A stretch of DNA of 59,275 nucleotides from positions 1 to 59,275 of the forward strand of contig DVJP01000080.1 in the NCBI GenBank assembly GCA_018716725.1, written 5' to 3'. The notes under the pieces are model-generated. The model searched no databases. It had not been told where the DNA came from and saw only the letters and a list, made by a program, of their open reading frames with translations. Of the stretch, positions 16,554 through 26,061 are shown one piece after another. Origin of the DNA: Candidatus Merdivicinus excrementipullorum (GTDB lineage: Bacteria > Bacillota > Clostridia > Oscillospirales > Ruminococcaceae). The first letter of the stretch is position 1, and every line of letters begins with the position of its first letter. The position numbers and the translations under genes were made by a program.

Positions 16554-17063
16554 TTACCCCAGGAATTCTTTGGCGTATTCCACCACGCCGGAAACCGGGG
16601 CGGAATCGCCCTGCAAATCAATTGCCATAAAATTCTCCTCCGGAACGTCAAAGGGGCAGCCGATGCCGAAATCCCTGGCCGGACGGTAGCCGGACTTGGG
16701 GTAATACTGCTCGCTGCCCAGCACCACCGAATAATGGTACCCCATTTCCCGGGCAATCCGATGGCCCTCTGCAATCAGGGCCTTTCCAACCCCCTGCCGC
16801 TGGTATTCCGGGAGAACCGCCAAAGGCGCCAGGGCCAGCTCCGTCTGGCTCCCGATTTTTACCTTGGTAAAGAGAATGTGCCCCGCCAAACGGCCGTCAA
16901 TTTCCGCAACCAGGGAAAGCTCCGGGAGAAAGGCGTCCCCTTTCCGCAGGGCCTCCACCAAATCCTGTTCGTTCCCGTCCGCGTGTTCCGCCGAGGCGAA
17001 GGCTTCCTTCACCAGCCGGTACACCTCCGGGTAATCCTTGGGCGTTTCCTGCCGGATATTCAT
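16554..17063 (-). CDS. GNAT family N-acetyltransferase
   Basis: A 169-residue acetyltransferase: RQETPKDYPEVYRLVKEAF at the start, LAPLAVLPEYQRQGVGKALI (acetyl-CoA loop) and YYPKSGYRPA near the end. It resembles YhbS-type GNATs; the acceptor is unknown. The ATG at 17063 with AAGGAG nine bases upstream is preferred over one seven codons earlier that overlaps the ribosome site. Confidence 0.85.
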   Translation of the reverse strand: MNIRQETPKDYPEVYRLVKEAFASAEHADGNEQDLVEALRKGDAFLPELSLVAEIDGRLAGHILFTKVKIGSQTELALAPLAVLPEYQRQGVGKALIAEGHRIAREMGYHYSVVLGSEQYYPKSGYRPARDFGIGCPFDVPEENFMAIDLQGDSAPVSGVVEYAKEFLG

Positions 17064-17091
17064 AAAAATCCGCTCCTTTTTCACTGGATTG

Positions 17092-17130
17092 GGCCCGGAG
17101 CAAAACGCACTCCGGGCCGTTTTCTTTTTT
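17092..17130 (+). terminator. Orphan terminator upstream of the radical SAM gene
   Basis: GGCCCGGAG...CTCCGGGCC stem followed by GTTTTCTTTTTT, reading rightward. No rightward gene precedes it. The same hairpin type ends the tRNA region at 26374-26405. Confidence 0.6.
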
Positions 17131-17139
17131 CAAATTGCC

Positions 17140-17168
17140 TTGCCTGCCGTCCGCCTCTGTGGTATACT
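17140..17168 (+). promoter_or_regulatory. Promoter of the radical SAM gene
   Basis: TTGCCT (17140-17145), 17 bases, TATACT (17163-17168). Confidence 0.6.
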
Positions 17169-17193
17169 GGATACACAGAAAGGGGCAATCCTC

Positions 17194-18135
17194 ATGACAG
17201 AAAACCCATTCCCTTATGCGCTGGCCAACAAGCGCTACCGCACCTGGGACTACCATTTAAAAGAGAAATTCGGCGGCAAGGTGTTCAAGGTGTCCTTGGA
17301 CGGGGGCTTTTCCTGCCCCAATATTGACGGGACCTGCGGCAGGGGCGGCTGCACCTACTGCGCCTATTCCTTCCGCCGCCAGACCCCGGAAAGCCTTCTC
17401 ACCCAGTTTGAGCAGGGCAAAGCCATGCTCCACAAAAAGTGGCCGGAGGCCCGCCAATACATCCCCTATTTGCAGGCCAACACCAACACCTACGCCCCAT
17501 TGCCGGAATTGCAGGCAAAATACGAGCTTCTGCTGGGCCAGCCGGGGGTGGTGGGCTTTGCCGTGGCAACCCGGGCCGACGCTCTGCCGGATGAAATCTG
17601 CGATTATCTGGAGGAGATCAACCGCCGGACTTACCTGATTGTGGAGCTGGGCCTCCAAACGGCCTTTGATGAAACGGCCCGCCGCATCAACCGGGGCCAC
17701 GACTGGGAAACCTTCCTGGCGGGATATCAGAAACTGGCAAGCCGGGGTATCCCCGTCTGCATCCATCTCATCAACGGCCTGCCCGGCGAAACCCCGGAAA
17801 TGATGGAGGAAACCGTCCGCAAAGTGGCGGCGCTGCGGCCACACTGCGTCAAAATCCACCTGCTCCACATTCTGAAAGGCGCCAAAATGGCGGAGGAATT
17901 CGCCGCCTGCCCGGCGGATTTTTCCATGATGGAACTGCCGGATTACGTCCGGACCGTCTGCAATCAGCTGGAGCTGCTGCCCCCGGAAACCGTGATCCAG
18001 CGGGTCACCGGGGACGGCATGAAAGACCAGCTCATCGCCCCGTTGTGGAGCTTAAAAAAATTCGTCGTCCTGAACGAAATCGACAAGGAACTGGCCCGCC
18101 GGGATTCCTGGCAGGGGAAACGCTGGAATCCTTAA
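17194..18135 (+). CDS. TIGR01212 family radical SAM protein
   Basis: A 313-residue YhcC-like radical SAM protein. N-terminal KEKFGGKVFKVSLDGGFSCP leads into the cluster region CPNIDGTCGRGGCTYCAY, with the Cys residues that hold the [4Fe-4S] cluster; VELGLQTAFDETARRINRGH and LINGLPGETPEMM are family hallmarks. The reaction of this family is not established. Alone after its own promoter, with the minus-strand phosphatase gene abutting its 3' end (the stop codons overlap at 18132-18135). Confidence 0.9.
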   Translation: MTENPFPYALANKRYRTWDYHLKEKFGGKVFKVSLDGGFSCPNIDGTCGRGGCTYCAYSFRRQTPESLLTQFEQGKAMLHKKWPEARQYIPYLQANTNTYAPLPELQAKYELLLGQPGVVGFAVATRADALPDEICDYLEEINRRTYLIVELGLQTAFDETARRINRGHDWETFLAGYQKLASRGIPVCIHLINGLPGETPEMMEETVRKVAALRPHCVKIHLLHILKGAKMAEEFAACPADFSMMELPDYVRTVCNQLELLPPETVIQRVTGDGMKDQLIAPLWSLKKFVVLNEIDKELARRDSWQGKRWNP

Positions 18136-18908
18136 CACCAGCATTTGCCTTCCCATTCCCTGGGAGGCGTCAGCTCCATGAGCTTTGCAATGGTGGGGGC
18201 GATGTCCTTGATGTTGACGCCCTGGAGCTTTTGGCCCTTTTCAAAGGGCTTGCCAGCAAAGTAAACGGGGATGGTCATGTCCTCGGGGATGTCGCAGCCG
18301 TGGGAACGCTCGTGGCCGCCGTGGTCGGCTGTGATTACCATGCACCAATTCTCCGGCAGGGATTTCCAGATCTTCTCAATGCAGGCGGAGACGTTGGACA
18401 CCGCTTCCAAATAATGTTCCGTCATCCAGCCCTTGTCGTGGCCCGCTTCATCGGTGTAGCCCAGGTACAGGAACAGGAAATCCGGCCCCTCCTCTTGGAT
18501 GCAGCGGATGGCGTGGTCGGTGAGAATCCGGTCGGAAAGCATGCCGTCCATGCTGTACTGGCTGATAAATTCGCTGTGGACAAGGGTTCCGGGGCGGTTT
18601 AAATCCCGCAGCTCCTCCCAATTATAGAACATAGCCGCCCGTTTGCCGGCTTTGGCCACTGTGTCCCCCAGGCTGTCAATGGGCCGCACCTGTGGCGCCC
18701 AGGTGTTGGTGAGAATGCCGTGGCGTTCCGGATCCACGCTGAAAAACAGAGAACAGTGGCAGGGCAGGGTGACGGAGGGCATGACCGTCCGGCTTTCCAT
18801 GCAGGAGGCGCTTTCCTCCCGCAGCTGCCGCAAAAAGGGATGTCCGCACTGGTCGATGGCGTCCGGGCGCAATCCGTCTACTAAAATCAACAACACTTTT
18901 TGGCTCAT
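18132..18908 (-). CDS. Alkaline phosphatase/phosphodiesterase superfamily protein
   Basis: A 258-residue metal-dependent hydrolase of the nucleotide pyrophosphatase/phosphopentomutase-like fold. Metal and nucleophile motifs: ILVDGLRPDAID, the Thr region SVTLPCHCSLFF, GYTDEAGHDKGW and ITADHGGHERSHG. Probably a cytoplasmic phosphodiesterase or phosphatase; the substrate cannot be read. ATG at 18908 chosen because homologous sequence starts there (MSQKVLLILVDG). Confidence 0.8.
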   Translation of the reverse strand: MSQKVLLILVDGLRPDAIDQCGHPFLRQLREESASCMESRTVMPSVTLPCHCSLFFSVDPERHGILTNTWAPQVRPIDSLGDTVAKAGKRAAMFYNWEELRDLNRPGTLVHSEFISQYSMDGMLSDRILTDHAIRCIQEEGPDFLFLYLGYTDEAGHDKGWMTEHYLEAVSNVSACIEKIWKSLPENWCMVITADHGGHERSHGCDIPEDMTIPVYFAGKPFEKGQKLQGVNIKDIAPTIAKLMELTPPREWEGKCWC

Positions 18909-19009
18909 GGGGTGACACAACCTTTCGGATAAACTGTCTTTATCATACACAAAAGATACCTAAAAGTCAAGTTTTTCATGGATTATATGAGGGTTCTGGT
19001 TTGAAGACG

Positions 19010-19230
19010 TTTGTAGGGGCGGCCATTGACCGCCCGCTGATTCGACGCGGCCGTACAGCCCCGTACCAACCGATGGATGGCGAAGTTTTCGCCGCGAAAA
19101 TGTTCGCCGTATGGGGAGGTTTCAATTCCTATCGTTTTTCGATTGGTTTTATAAAAAACGCGGGCCGATGCCCACATCGGCCCGCGTTTGCCCAAAAATG
19201 TTTGAAAGATGATAGAAAATCAAACCTGCC
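19010..19230. repeat. GTAGGGG-type palindromic repeats
   Basis: TGTAGGGGCGGCCATTGACC (from 19011, stem partner GCCCG) and CGCGGGCCGATGCCCACATC (from 19159, closing at CGGCCCGCG 19188), then the usual spacer CCAAAAATGTTTGAAAGATG. Nothing else is visible between the neighbouring genes. Confidence 0.75.
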
Positions 19231-19257
19231 CATAACGCCGCAGAAAGGATGAGATAT

Positions 19258-20475
19258 TTGTTTAGTGTACTGATTATGAGTGCCGGTTCCTCCAGCCGCA
19301 TGGGAGGCCGGGATAAACAGCTTCTGCCCCTGCTTGGCAGGCCGGTATTATATTGGAGCGTCAAGGCTTTTTTGGAAACGGAGGGAACCGGGGAAATCCT
19401 GGTGATTACCTCCCCGGAACGGGTAAAGCTTTATGAATCCGCCCTTTCTTCCTTACTTAACGGAAAAATCCCGGTGAAAGTCCTGGGAGTGGGGGGCAAA
19501 ACCCGGCAGGAATCGGTCTTCGCCGGTATCCGGGAAATCAGCCTGTCCGCTTCTCATGTGGCCATCCACGACGGGGCCAGGCCCCTGGCAAAGCCGGAGG
19601 ACATCGCCCGGGTATATCAAGACGCTAAAATTCATGGGGCGGCCATTCTGGCAGAGCCGGCCAAAGATACTATCAAACTAGCTGAAAACGGCTTCATCCA
19701 GGAAACGCCGCCTCGGGACAGGCTCTTTCACGCCCAGACCCCCCAGGTATTTGAACGGGCCGCCTACCTTTCCGCCATGGAAAAGGCAATCCAGTCTGGA
19801 TGGGACTTCACCGACGACGCCCAGCTCTTTGAAAAAGCGGGACGCCCAGTGTTTTTGACCATGGCCTCCGGGGACAACATGAAAATTACTACCCCCGGCG
19901 ACCAGGAAATGGCGGAAGCCATCCTGCGGAAACGGCAAAGCGCCGCCTCTCTTTCAGCTGCCAGCGCCAGCCAAGTGATAACGGTCCCTGTTTACCGTCC
20001 CGGGTTCCGCATTGGCCAGGGATACGACGTCCACCGGCTTGTCCCGGGCCGGAAACTGATTTTAGGCGGCGTGGAGATCCCCTGGGAAAAGGGGCTTTTG
20101 GGCCACTCCGACGCGGACGTCCTGCTCCACGCCATTACCGACGCCCTCTTTGGGGCCTTGGCCCTGGGGGACATCGGGACCCATTTCCCGGACACCGACC
20201 CGGCCTACAAAGGGGCGGACAGCCGGGAACTTCTGCGGAAAGCGGTGGAAATTCTCCGGGAAAAGGGCTGGACAGTGGGCAATCTGGACGCTACAGTCAT
20301 CGCCCAAGCGCCGAAACTGAAGCCCTTTATCCTTCAAATGCGGGAAAATATCGCCGCTGATTTGGGGATTCCTCAGGATCAGGTCAGCGTCAAAGCCACC
20401 ACTGAGGAGGGTCTGGGCTTTACCGGGACAGGGGAGGGGATCTCCGCCAGCGCGTCGGTGATGCTGCTCCGGTAA
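19258..20475 (+). CDS. ispDF: Bifunctional IspD-IspF of the MEP isoprenoid pathway
   Basis: A fused protein of about 405 residues. The N-terminal half is IspD (CTP:methylerythritol-4-phosphate cytidylyltransferase): [30 protein letters not shown]. After a short linker comes IspF (MECDP synthase): GQGYDVHRL with Asp and His zinc ligands, [33 protein letters not shown] prefer a TTG start at 19258 because AAAGG directly touches the ATG at 19249. Such fusions are known in several lineages. Confidence 0.93.
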   Translation: MFSVLIMSAGSSSRMGGRDKQLLPLLGRPVLYWSVKAFLETEGTGEILVITSPERVKLYESALSSLLNGKIPVKVLGVGGKTRQESVFAGIREISLSASHVAIHDGARPLAKPEDIARVYQDAKIHGAAILAEPAKDTIKLAENGFIQETPPRDRLFHAQTPQVFERAAYLSAMEKAIQSGWDFTDDAQLFEKAGRPVFLTMASGDNMKITTPGDQEMAEAILRKRQSAASLSAASASQVITVPVYRPGFRIGQGYDVHRLVPGRKLILGGVEIPWEKGLLGHSDADVLLHAITDALFGALALGDIGTHFPDTDPAYKGADSRELLRKAVEILREKGWTVGNLDATVIAQAPKLKPFILQMRENIAADLGIPQDQVSVKATTEEGLGFTGTGEGISASASVMLLR

Positions 20476-20480
20476 AAATA

Positions 20481-20516
20481 GGTTCCCCGGCCGCGCCTGG
20501 GGGCTTTCCCTTTTTG
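20481..20516 (+). terminator. Possible terminator after ispDF
   Basis: CCCCGGCCGCGCCTGGGG is a loose stem followed by CTTTCCCTTTTT. Pairing is imperfect. Confidence 0.35.
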
Positions 20517-20567
20517 CCGAAATATGGTATACTGGGGATGAAATTAGTAAATGGAGGATTGAATGCC

Positions 20568-22304
20568 ATGTCCATGTTCCGGCACTTTATCAGTTACTAC
20601 AAACCTCACCGAAGGCTTTTTGCCGCCGATATGATCTGCGCGTTCATTGTGGCGGTGTGCGATTTGTTTTACCCCATGATCGCCAAAAATATGATGAACG
20701 ATTACGTCCCCAACCGCAATCTGCGGCTCCTTATCGTCTGGGGCGTCGTTTTGCTTCTCATTTACCTTGTAAAAGCGGGCCTCAACTGGTTTATCCAGTA
20801 TTACGGCCATGTGGTAGGCGTCCGGATGCAGGCGGATATGCGCCGGGACGTGTTCAAGCGGCTGCAAAAGCTGCCCTTTTCCTTCTTTGACGAGCATAAA
20901 ACCGGTTCCATCATGTCCCGGGTGGTCAACGACCTGATGGACATTACGGAGCTTGCCCACCACGGCCCGGAGGATCTGTTCATCTCCACCATTTCGCTGG
21001 TGGGGTGCTTTATCATCCTCTGCACCATCAACATCCCCTTGACCTTGATTATTTTCGCTTTTATCCCCCTGATGATCTGGTTTTCCGTTTACATCCGCAA
21101 GGAAATGAACGCGGCTTTCCTTCGCACCCGGCAGGAAATGGCCGAAATCAACGCCAATTTGGAAAACTCCATTTCCGGCATCCGGGTTTCCCGTTCCTAC
21201 GTCAGCGGCTCCCATGAGGCGGAGAAATTCAAAGGCTACAACGACCGGTTCCAGAAAGCCCGCGGGGAATCCTACCGGGTTATGGCCAAATTCTTCTCCA
21301 CCACCGGCTTTTTCACCGATTTTATGTATTTAGTGGTGCTGGTGGCCGGAGGGCTGTTCTTCTTTTACGGGAAAATCAACGTGGGCGACTTTACCGCTTA
21401 CCTTTTATATGTAAATATGTTCTTAAACCCGGTGCGGAAGCTCATCAACATTTTCGAGCAGCTGCAAAACGGCATGACCGGCTTCCAGCGGTTTGAGGAG
21501 CTGATGTCCCAGCAGGAGGAGCAGGAATCCCCCGACGCTAAAGAGTTAAAAGACGTCAAAGGTTCCATCGACTTTGACCATGTGAGTTTCCAGTATGAAA
21601 CCACCAAGGATGAGGACGCCCGGCATATGGTGATCCGGGATTTGTCCATGCACATCGACCCGGGCAAAACCGTTGCTCTGGTAGGGCCTTCCGGCGGAGG
21701 AAAAACCACTCTCTGCCACCTGATCCCCCGGTTTTACGAGGTAACGGAAGGAAAAATTTCCATTGACGGCCAGGACATCACCACCCTGACCCGGGATTCC
21801 CTGCGGCAGAATATTGGCATGGTGGCCCAGGACGTGTTCCTGTTCACCGGCACCATTAAGGAAAACATCGCCTACGGCAACCTGGACGCTTCCGACGAGG
21901 AAATCATGGAGGCGGCCAAAAAAGCCAACATCCACGACTACATTATGACCCTGCCCGACGGGTACGACACCTATGTGGGCGAACGGGGCGTGAAGCTTTC
22001 CGGCGGCCAGAAACAGCGGATCTCCATTGCCCGGGTGTTCTTGAAGGACCCCTCCATCCTGATTTTGGACGAGGCCACCTCGGCTTTGGACAACGCCACG
22101 GAAATGCTCATCCAGCAGTCTTTGGAAGAACTGGCCAAAGGTCGCACCTCCATCATTGTAGCCCACCGCCTGTCCACCATTAAAAACGCCGACGAAATCA
22201 TTGTCATTACGGATGAAGGCATCAAAGAACGGGGCTCCCATGAGGAACTGCTGGCCTTAAACGGCATTTATGCCGGGCTTTACCAGTATCAGTTCCGCCA
22301 GTAG
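20568..22304 (+). CDS. ABC exporter (half-transporter, membrane plus ATPase)
   Basis: A 578-residue MsbA/LmrA-type half transporter that must dimerise. Six membrane helices (about 15-310) carry the ABC exporter fold, followed by an ATPase with Walker A GPSGGGKTTL, the signature LSGGQKQR, Walker B ILILDEATSALD and the H-loop IIVAHRLS. Substrate unknown (lipid, drug or peptide). ATG 20568 follows GGAGG; TATACT at 20528-20533 is a -10 with a poor -35. Single gene, no partner half-transporter. Confidence 0.92.
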   Translation: MSMFRHFISYYKPHRRLFAADMICAFIVAVCDLFYPMIAKNMMNDYVPNRNLRLLIVWGVVLLLIYLVKAGLNWFIQYYGHVVGVRMQADMRRDVFKRLQKLPFSFFDEHKTGSIMSRVVNDLMDITELAHHGPEDLFISTISLVGCFIILCTINIPLTLIIFAFIPLMIWFSVYIRKEMNAAFLRTRQEMAEINANLENSISGIRVSRSYVSGSHEAEKFKGYNDRFQKARGESYRVMAKFFSTTGFFTDFMYLVVLVAGGLFFFYGKINVGDFTAYLLYVNMFLNPVRKLINIFEQLQNGMTGFQRFEELMSQQEEQESPDAKELKDVKGSIDFDHVSFQYETTKDEDARHMVIRDLSMHIDPGKTVALVGPSGGGKTTLCHLIPRFYEVTEGKISIDGQDITTLTRDSLRQNIGMVAQDVFLFTGTIKENIAYGNLDASDEEIMEAAKKANIHDYIMTLPDGYDTYVGERGVKLSGGQKQRISIARVFLKDPSILILDEATSALDNATEMLIQQSLEELAKGRTSIIVAHRLSTIKNADEIIVITDEGIKERGSHEELLALNGIYAGLYQYQFRQ

Positions 22305-22580
22305 CGGCCGGCGGGGTAACCCCGCGGTTAATTCGCCGCGGCCATACAGCCACGCGACAAATTCGTGAACGGCGGGATGAACCGCCGTTTTCGATACAGA
22401 TTCCCCGAAACGGCACGTCGGTATTGTAGAGGCGGCCATGTCATCAATTTGATGACCGTCGCCCGCGTATCACACGAAACGTCCTGGCGTTATATGCGGG
22501 CGCGCAATGCGCGCCCGCCGGATTCCCCGAAGCGTTCCGGCCTTGTACGCGGGCGACCATTGGTCGCCCCTACAAACAAT
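22305..22580. repeat. Palindromic repeat cluster, copy of the 9.3-kb cluster
   Basis: 22334-22516 repeats 9329-9522 with few changes: AACGGCGGGATGAACCGCCG, GTCATCAATTTGATGACCG, CGTCCTGGCGTTATATGCGG, GGGCGCGCAATGCGCGCCC. Then GCGGGCGACCATTGGTCGCC (from 22540) closes with CCTACA. Confidence 0.85.
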
Positions 22581-22679
22581 AGAGGAAAACAGTCCGAGCC
22601 GCTGTCGCTGGTCACAGCGGCTTATGCTTTTATTTGGAGACTGTGCGGCCGCGTCGAATTATCAGCCCGGATTCCGGGC

Positions 22680-23360
22680 CTAGGAGCAGAAAAGATGGGC
22701 GCCGATGCGCTTGATAACCGGCCGGGTGCGGATCCATTTGTTGGAAGTTTTGTCCGGGTTATAATAGTAGATAGCCCCGCCGGAAGGGTCTAACCCGTTT
22801 AGGGCGTCCCGGGCCGCCCGGTAAGCGGAATCCGCTATGGGCTCGTTAAACTGGCCGTCGGTAATGGCGGTAAAGGCCCCGGGCTGGTAGATTACCCCGG
22901 AAAGAGTGTCGGGAAAAGAGGGGTGCTCCACCCGGTTTAGAACCACGGCCCCCACGGCTACCTGGCCCTCATACGGCTCGCCCCGGGCCTCCGCCGAGAT
23001 AATCCGGGCAAGAAGGTTTACGTTTGCCTCGTTTGCTTCCGGGACAGTCCCCATGGTAATGCCCAGCTTTGCCAGGGTCTGAGGCCCGGCGATGCCGTCG
23101 GCCGTCAATCCTTGCTGCTGCTGAAAACGCTTGACGGCGCTTTCTGTGGCGGAGCCGAAAATGCCGTCTACATTCCCGTTGTAAAGCCCCCGGTCCTTCA
23201 GCTCCTGCTGGATGGCTTTGACCTCATTTCCCCGGGACCCAACCTTGGAAAGGGCGTCCGCCGCAGGGATAGGGGTAAACAGATAAACTGCGCCAACGGC
23301 GGCCAGGTTGGCCAGCACGGCGGCAACTGCGCGCAGAAAAGTCTGCCGGTGATTCTTCAT
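22680..23360 (-). CDS. sleB: Spore cortex-lytic enzyme SleB
   Basis: A 226-residue exported enzyme: N-terminal membrane/signal segment (about 10-30), a peptidoglycan-binding domain (about 38-100, GNEVKAIQQELKDRGLYNG), and the Hydrolase_2 domain with ISAEARGEPYEGQVAVGAVV (catalytic Glu about 124). SleB cleaves muramic-delta-lactam-containing cortex during germination as a lytic transglycosylase. Usually sleB is followed by ypeB; here ypeB is at 31.9 kb. Start after GGAGAGGATTTC. I could not identify a clear sigma-G promoter. Confidence 0.93.
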   Translation of the reverse strand: MKNHRQTFLRAVAAVLANLAAVGAVYLFTPIPAADALSKVGSRGNEVKAIQQELKDRGLYNGNVDGIFGSATESAVKRFQQQQGLTADGIAGPQTLAKLGITMGTVPEANEANVNLLARIISAEARGEPYEGQVAVGAVVLNRVEHPSFPDTLSGVIYQPGAFTAITDGQFNEPIADSAYRAARDALNGLDPSGGAIYYYNPDKTSNKWIRTRPVIKRIGAHLFCS

Positions 23361-23451
23361 GAAATCCTCTCCCTCTATGGAATTGTTTTGGCAATAGCTT
23401 TCCCCGGAAAATCAAGGTTATCCCGGTTTTTGGTAAAATTTCGGCGGGCAC

Positions 23452-23481
23452 TTGCGGCGGGCCGCCGGGGCGTGCTATACT
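23452..23481 (+). promoter_or_regulatory. Promoter of the HAD hydrolase gene
   Basis: TTGCGG (23452-23457), 18 bases, TATACT (23476-23481). Confidence 0.5.
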
Positions 23482-23511
23482 AGATGAGGAGAAAAGAAAA
23501 GGAGAATCAGC

Positions 23512-24183
23512 ATGGAAAAGCAAATCAAGGGAATTATTTTTGATATGGACGGCACTCTAGTGGATTCTATGGCCAATTGGCGGCGTATCGGAACCCTTTG
23601 TATGGAATACCTGGGCAAAAAAACCGGCCGGCCGGACTTCGACCAGGTCATTTACCGGATGAAAACAGAGGATGTTATGGCCATGTTTGCCCAATATGGG
23701 GTGAAAATCTCCAGCAGGCAGGAATACGAGGATATTTATTATGCCGCAATCCGCCCGTCCTATGAAACAGTCGTGCCTATGCCCGGGATTCTGGAAGTCT
23801 TAGAGGAGTTCCGCTCCCGGGGCCTTAAAATGTGCGTCGCCACCGCCACCCGCAGCGATGTTGCATTGCCGGTGCTGGAGCGGCTGGGGATAATGCCCTA
23901 TATGGAATTCCTTCTTTGCTGCAAAGATGTCCGCGCAGGCAAGGAGAAACCGGATATCTACCTGGAATCCGCCCGGCGGCTGGGGCTTTCTGTTTCGGAA
24001 ACTGTTGTGTTCGAGGATGCGGATTACTGCGTTAAAACCGCCAAATCCGCCGGTTTCCCGGTGGTGGGAATCTTAGATTCCACAGCAGGACAGGAAGAAA
24101 TCCAGTATGTCCGGGAGCATTCCGACTTGTTTTTGGAGAATTACAGCCAGCTGCTGAAAATCCTCCGGGATGGCGGAAAATAA
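23512..24183 (+). CDS. HAD family phosphatase (subfamily IA, beta-phosphoglucomutase-like)
   Basis: A 223-residue HAD hydrolase: motif I IIFDMDGTLVDSM, motif II CVATATRSD, motif III Lys in GKEKPDIYLESA, motif IV VVFEDADYCVKTAKSAG. Cap placement and ...KPDIY... are those of the IA subfamily (sugar phosphatases, beta-phosphoglucomutases). Substrate not readable. GGAGAATCAGC-ATG start. Confidence 0.88.
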   Translation: MEKQIKGIIFDMDGTLVDSMANWRRIGTLCMEYLGKKTGRPDFDQVIYRMKTEDVMAMFAQYGVKISSRQEYEDIYYAAIRPSYETVVPMPGILEVLEEFRSRGLKMCVATATRSDVALPVLERLGIMPYMEFLLCCKDVRAGKEKPDIYLESARRLGLSVSETVVFEDADYCVKTAKSAGFPVVGILDSTAGQEEIQYVREHSDLFLENYSQLLKILRDGGK

Positions 24184-24248
24184 CCGGCTGTTGGAGGAAT
24201 TTACTAAATATACAGAAAAATTACCGTGCATTTCCTACTGTGAAAAGT

Positions 24249-24277
24249 TTGCAATCTTTGTCGAAAATCGGTATAAT
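24249..24277 (+). promoter_or_regulatory. Promoter of the PRPP synthetase gene
   Basis: TTGCAA (24249-24254), 17 bases, TATAAT (24272-24277). Confidence 0.7.
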
Positions 24278-24344
24278 AAAGATGTGTGTAGTGTGCCTTG
24301 TAAAAGGCTAAAGAAAAGCAAAATAGACATAGGAGGAATGCAGA

Positions 24345-25520
24345 GTGCAGGAGCCAGTTCATGAGATCTCGATCCCAGTTGGTATGCTGAGTCTGGTAGG
24401 AATGAAGGGCTGTGAGGAAATTACAACCAAGGTGAACAATTACCTGGTGGAATGGCGTTCCCAGCGGCACGGCGAACTGATGAATGACGCGGATTTCATC
24501 GGCTATTGCCGGGACAATTACCAGCTGAAAGCCTACTGCCCCCGGTTCGGAACCGGCGAGGCCAAAGGAACCCTCAAGGAATCGGTCCGCGGACATGATA
24601 TTTACATTCTGTCTGATGTGTTCAACTACGGCGTTACTTACAAAATGTACGGGATGGACGTCCCCATGAGCCCCGATGACCATTACCAGGACTTAAAGCG
24701 CGTAATCGCCGCCATCAGCGGCAAGGCCCGCCGGGTCAATGTAATTATGCCCATGCTTTACGAGGGACGGCAGCACCGCCGCACTTCCCGTGAGTCTTTG
24801 GACTGCGCCCTCTGCCTTCAGGAGCTGGCCAATATGGGTGTGGACAACATCATCACTTTCAGCGCCCACGACGCCCGTGTGCAGAACGCCATCCCCCTGA
24901 CCGGCTTTGAGGATGTGCAGCCTGCCTATCAGTTCCTGAAAGCCATGGTCAACACGGTGCCGGATATTGAGTTTGACCGGGAACACCTGATGATGATTTC
25001 CCCGGACGAAGGCGGCATGTCCCGGTGTATGTATTACTCCTCCGTGCTGGGCGTTGACTTAGGGATGTTCTACAAGCGCCGCGACTATTCCGTCATTGTG
25101 AACGGCCGCAATCCCATCGTGGCCCACGAATTCCTGGGCGACAATGTGGCCGGCAAAGACGTGATCATTGTGGACGACATGATTTCTTCCGGCGAGTCTG
25201 TCCTGGAAATCGCCTCAAAGCTTAAAAAGATGGGCGCCAACCGCATCTTTGTCTTTGCGGCTTTCGGCCTGTTCTGCGACGGCCTGGCAAAATTCGACGA
25301 GGCTGCCCGGAAAGGGGAGATCAGCCGCGTATTTACCACAAATCTCATCTACCGCACTCCGGAATTGCTCCAGCGGGATTGGTACACTTCTGTGGATATG
25401 TCCAAGTATATTGCGTATATTGTGGACACTTTAAATCACGATGGCTCCATCAGCAACCTCTTAAATCCGGTGCATCGCATCAACAAGCTGCTGGAACGCA
25501 AACGCAGCGAGAAGAAATAA
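24345..25520 (+). CDS. prs: Ribose-phosphate pyrophosphokinase, long clostridial form
   Basis: A 391-residue PRPP synthetase, clearly longer than the usual 310-320. Seen: DVFNYGVTYKMYG and RVNVIMPMLYEGRQHRRTSRE (ATP site region), FSAHDARVQNA, and the PRPP loop VIIVDDMISSGESV. It joins ribose-5-phosphate and ATP to PRPP for nucleotide, His and Trp synthesis. Starts with GTG, eight bases after AGGAGG. The binding loop DDMISSGE departs from the classic DDxxDTGGT, marking a separate branch. Confidence 0.88.
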   Translation: MQEPVHEISIPVGMLSLVGMKGCEEITTKVNNYLVEWRSQRHGELMNDADFIGYCRDNYQLKAYCPRFGTGEAKGTLKESVRGHDIYILSDVFNYGVTYKMYGMDVPMSPDDHYQDLKRVIAAISGKARRVNVIMPMLYEGRQHRRTSRESLDCALCLQELANMGVDNIITFSAHDARVQNAIPLTGFEDVQPAYQFLKAMVNTVPDIEFDREHLMMISPDEGGMSRCMYYSSVLGVDLGMFYKRRDYSVIVNGRNPIVAHEFLGDNVAGKDVIIVDDMISSGESVLEIASKLKKMGANRIFVFAAFGLFCDGLAKFDEAARKGEISRVFTTNLIYRTPELLQRDWYTSVDMSKYIAYIVDTLNHDGSISNLLNPVHRINKLLERKRSEKK

Positions 25521-25535
25521 AGGAATTTGGCGGGA

Positions 25536-25566
25536 TTTCCGAGTCTCCTTGGGGAGGCTCGGAAAC
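25536..25566 (+). terminator. Hairpin after prs
   Basis: TTTCCGAG-TCTCC-TTGG-GGAGG-CTCGGAAA is a long, nearly perfect stem 16 bases after the prs stop. No T run follows directly. Confidence 0.5.
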
Positions 25567-25613
25567 TGCTCTCCAGGGATTTCCAAAAAAATAAAAAAAC
25601 TTTCAAAAAAGTG

Positions 25614-25642
25614 TTGACAAACCGGGGACGGTGTGCTATAAT
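25614..25642 (+). promoter_or_regulatory. Promoter of the tRNA cluster
   Basis: TTGACA (25614-25619), 17 bases, TATAAT (25637-25642): a perfect promoter. Confidence 0.85.
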
Positions 25643-25705
25643 AACATACGTTGCTGATACAAACGGTAACGAAAGCGAGAGAGAAGAAGTTCCTGTGTTC
25701 TCTTC

Positions 25706-25779
<74 letters not shown>

Positions 25780-25794
25780 ACCTTTCAGGTGTTT

Positions 25795-25871
25795 GCGCTC
25801 ATAGCTCAGCTGGATAGAGCAACTGCCTTCTAAGCAGTAGGTCTCAGGTTCGAGTCCTGATGGGCGCGCCA
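25795..25871 (+). tRNA. tRNA-Arg(TCT)
   Basis: Acceptor GCGCTCA/TGGGCGC, anticodon loop CTTCTAA (TCT), T-arm AGGTTCGAGTCCT, encoded CCA. Confidence 0.95.
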
Positions 25872-25877
25872 ATATAT

Positions 25878-25955
25878 GGTGGGTATAGCGCAGCTGGTTA
25901 GCGCGTCAGATTGTGGCTCTGAAGGCCGTGGGTTCGAATCCCACTATCCACCCCA
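25878..25955 (+). tRNA. tRNA-His(GTG)
   Basis: Acceptor GTGGGTA/TATCCAC with the extra 5' G opposite C73 typical of tRNA-His, anticodon loop TTGTGGC (GTG), encoded CCA. Confidence 0.95.
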
Positions 25956-25964
25956 TTTTTACAC

Positions 25965-26040
25965 TGGGCTATCGCCAAGTGGTAAGGCACAGGACTTTGA
26001 CTCCTGCATTCCGATGGTTCGAATCCATCTAGCCCAACCA
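25965..26040 (+). tRNA. tRNA-Gln(TTG)
   Basis: Acceptor TGGGCTA/TAGCCCA, anticodon loop CTTTGAC (TTG), T-arm GGTTCGAATCC, encoded CCA. Confidence 0.95.
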
Positions 26041-26061
26041 ACCTTTTTATCAGCTTCATAT

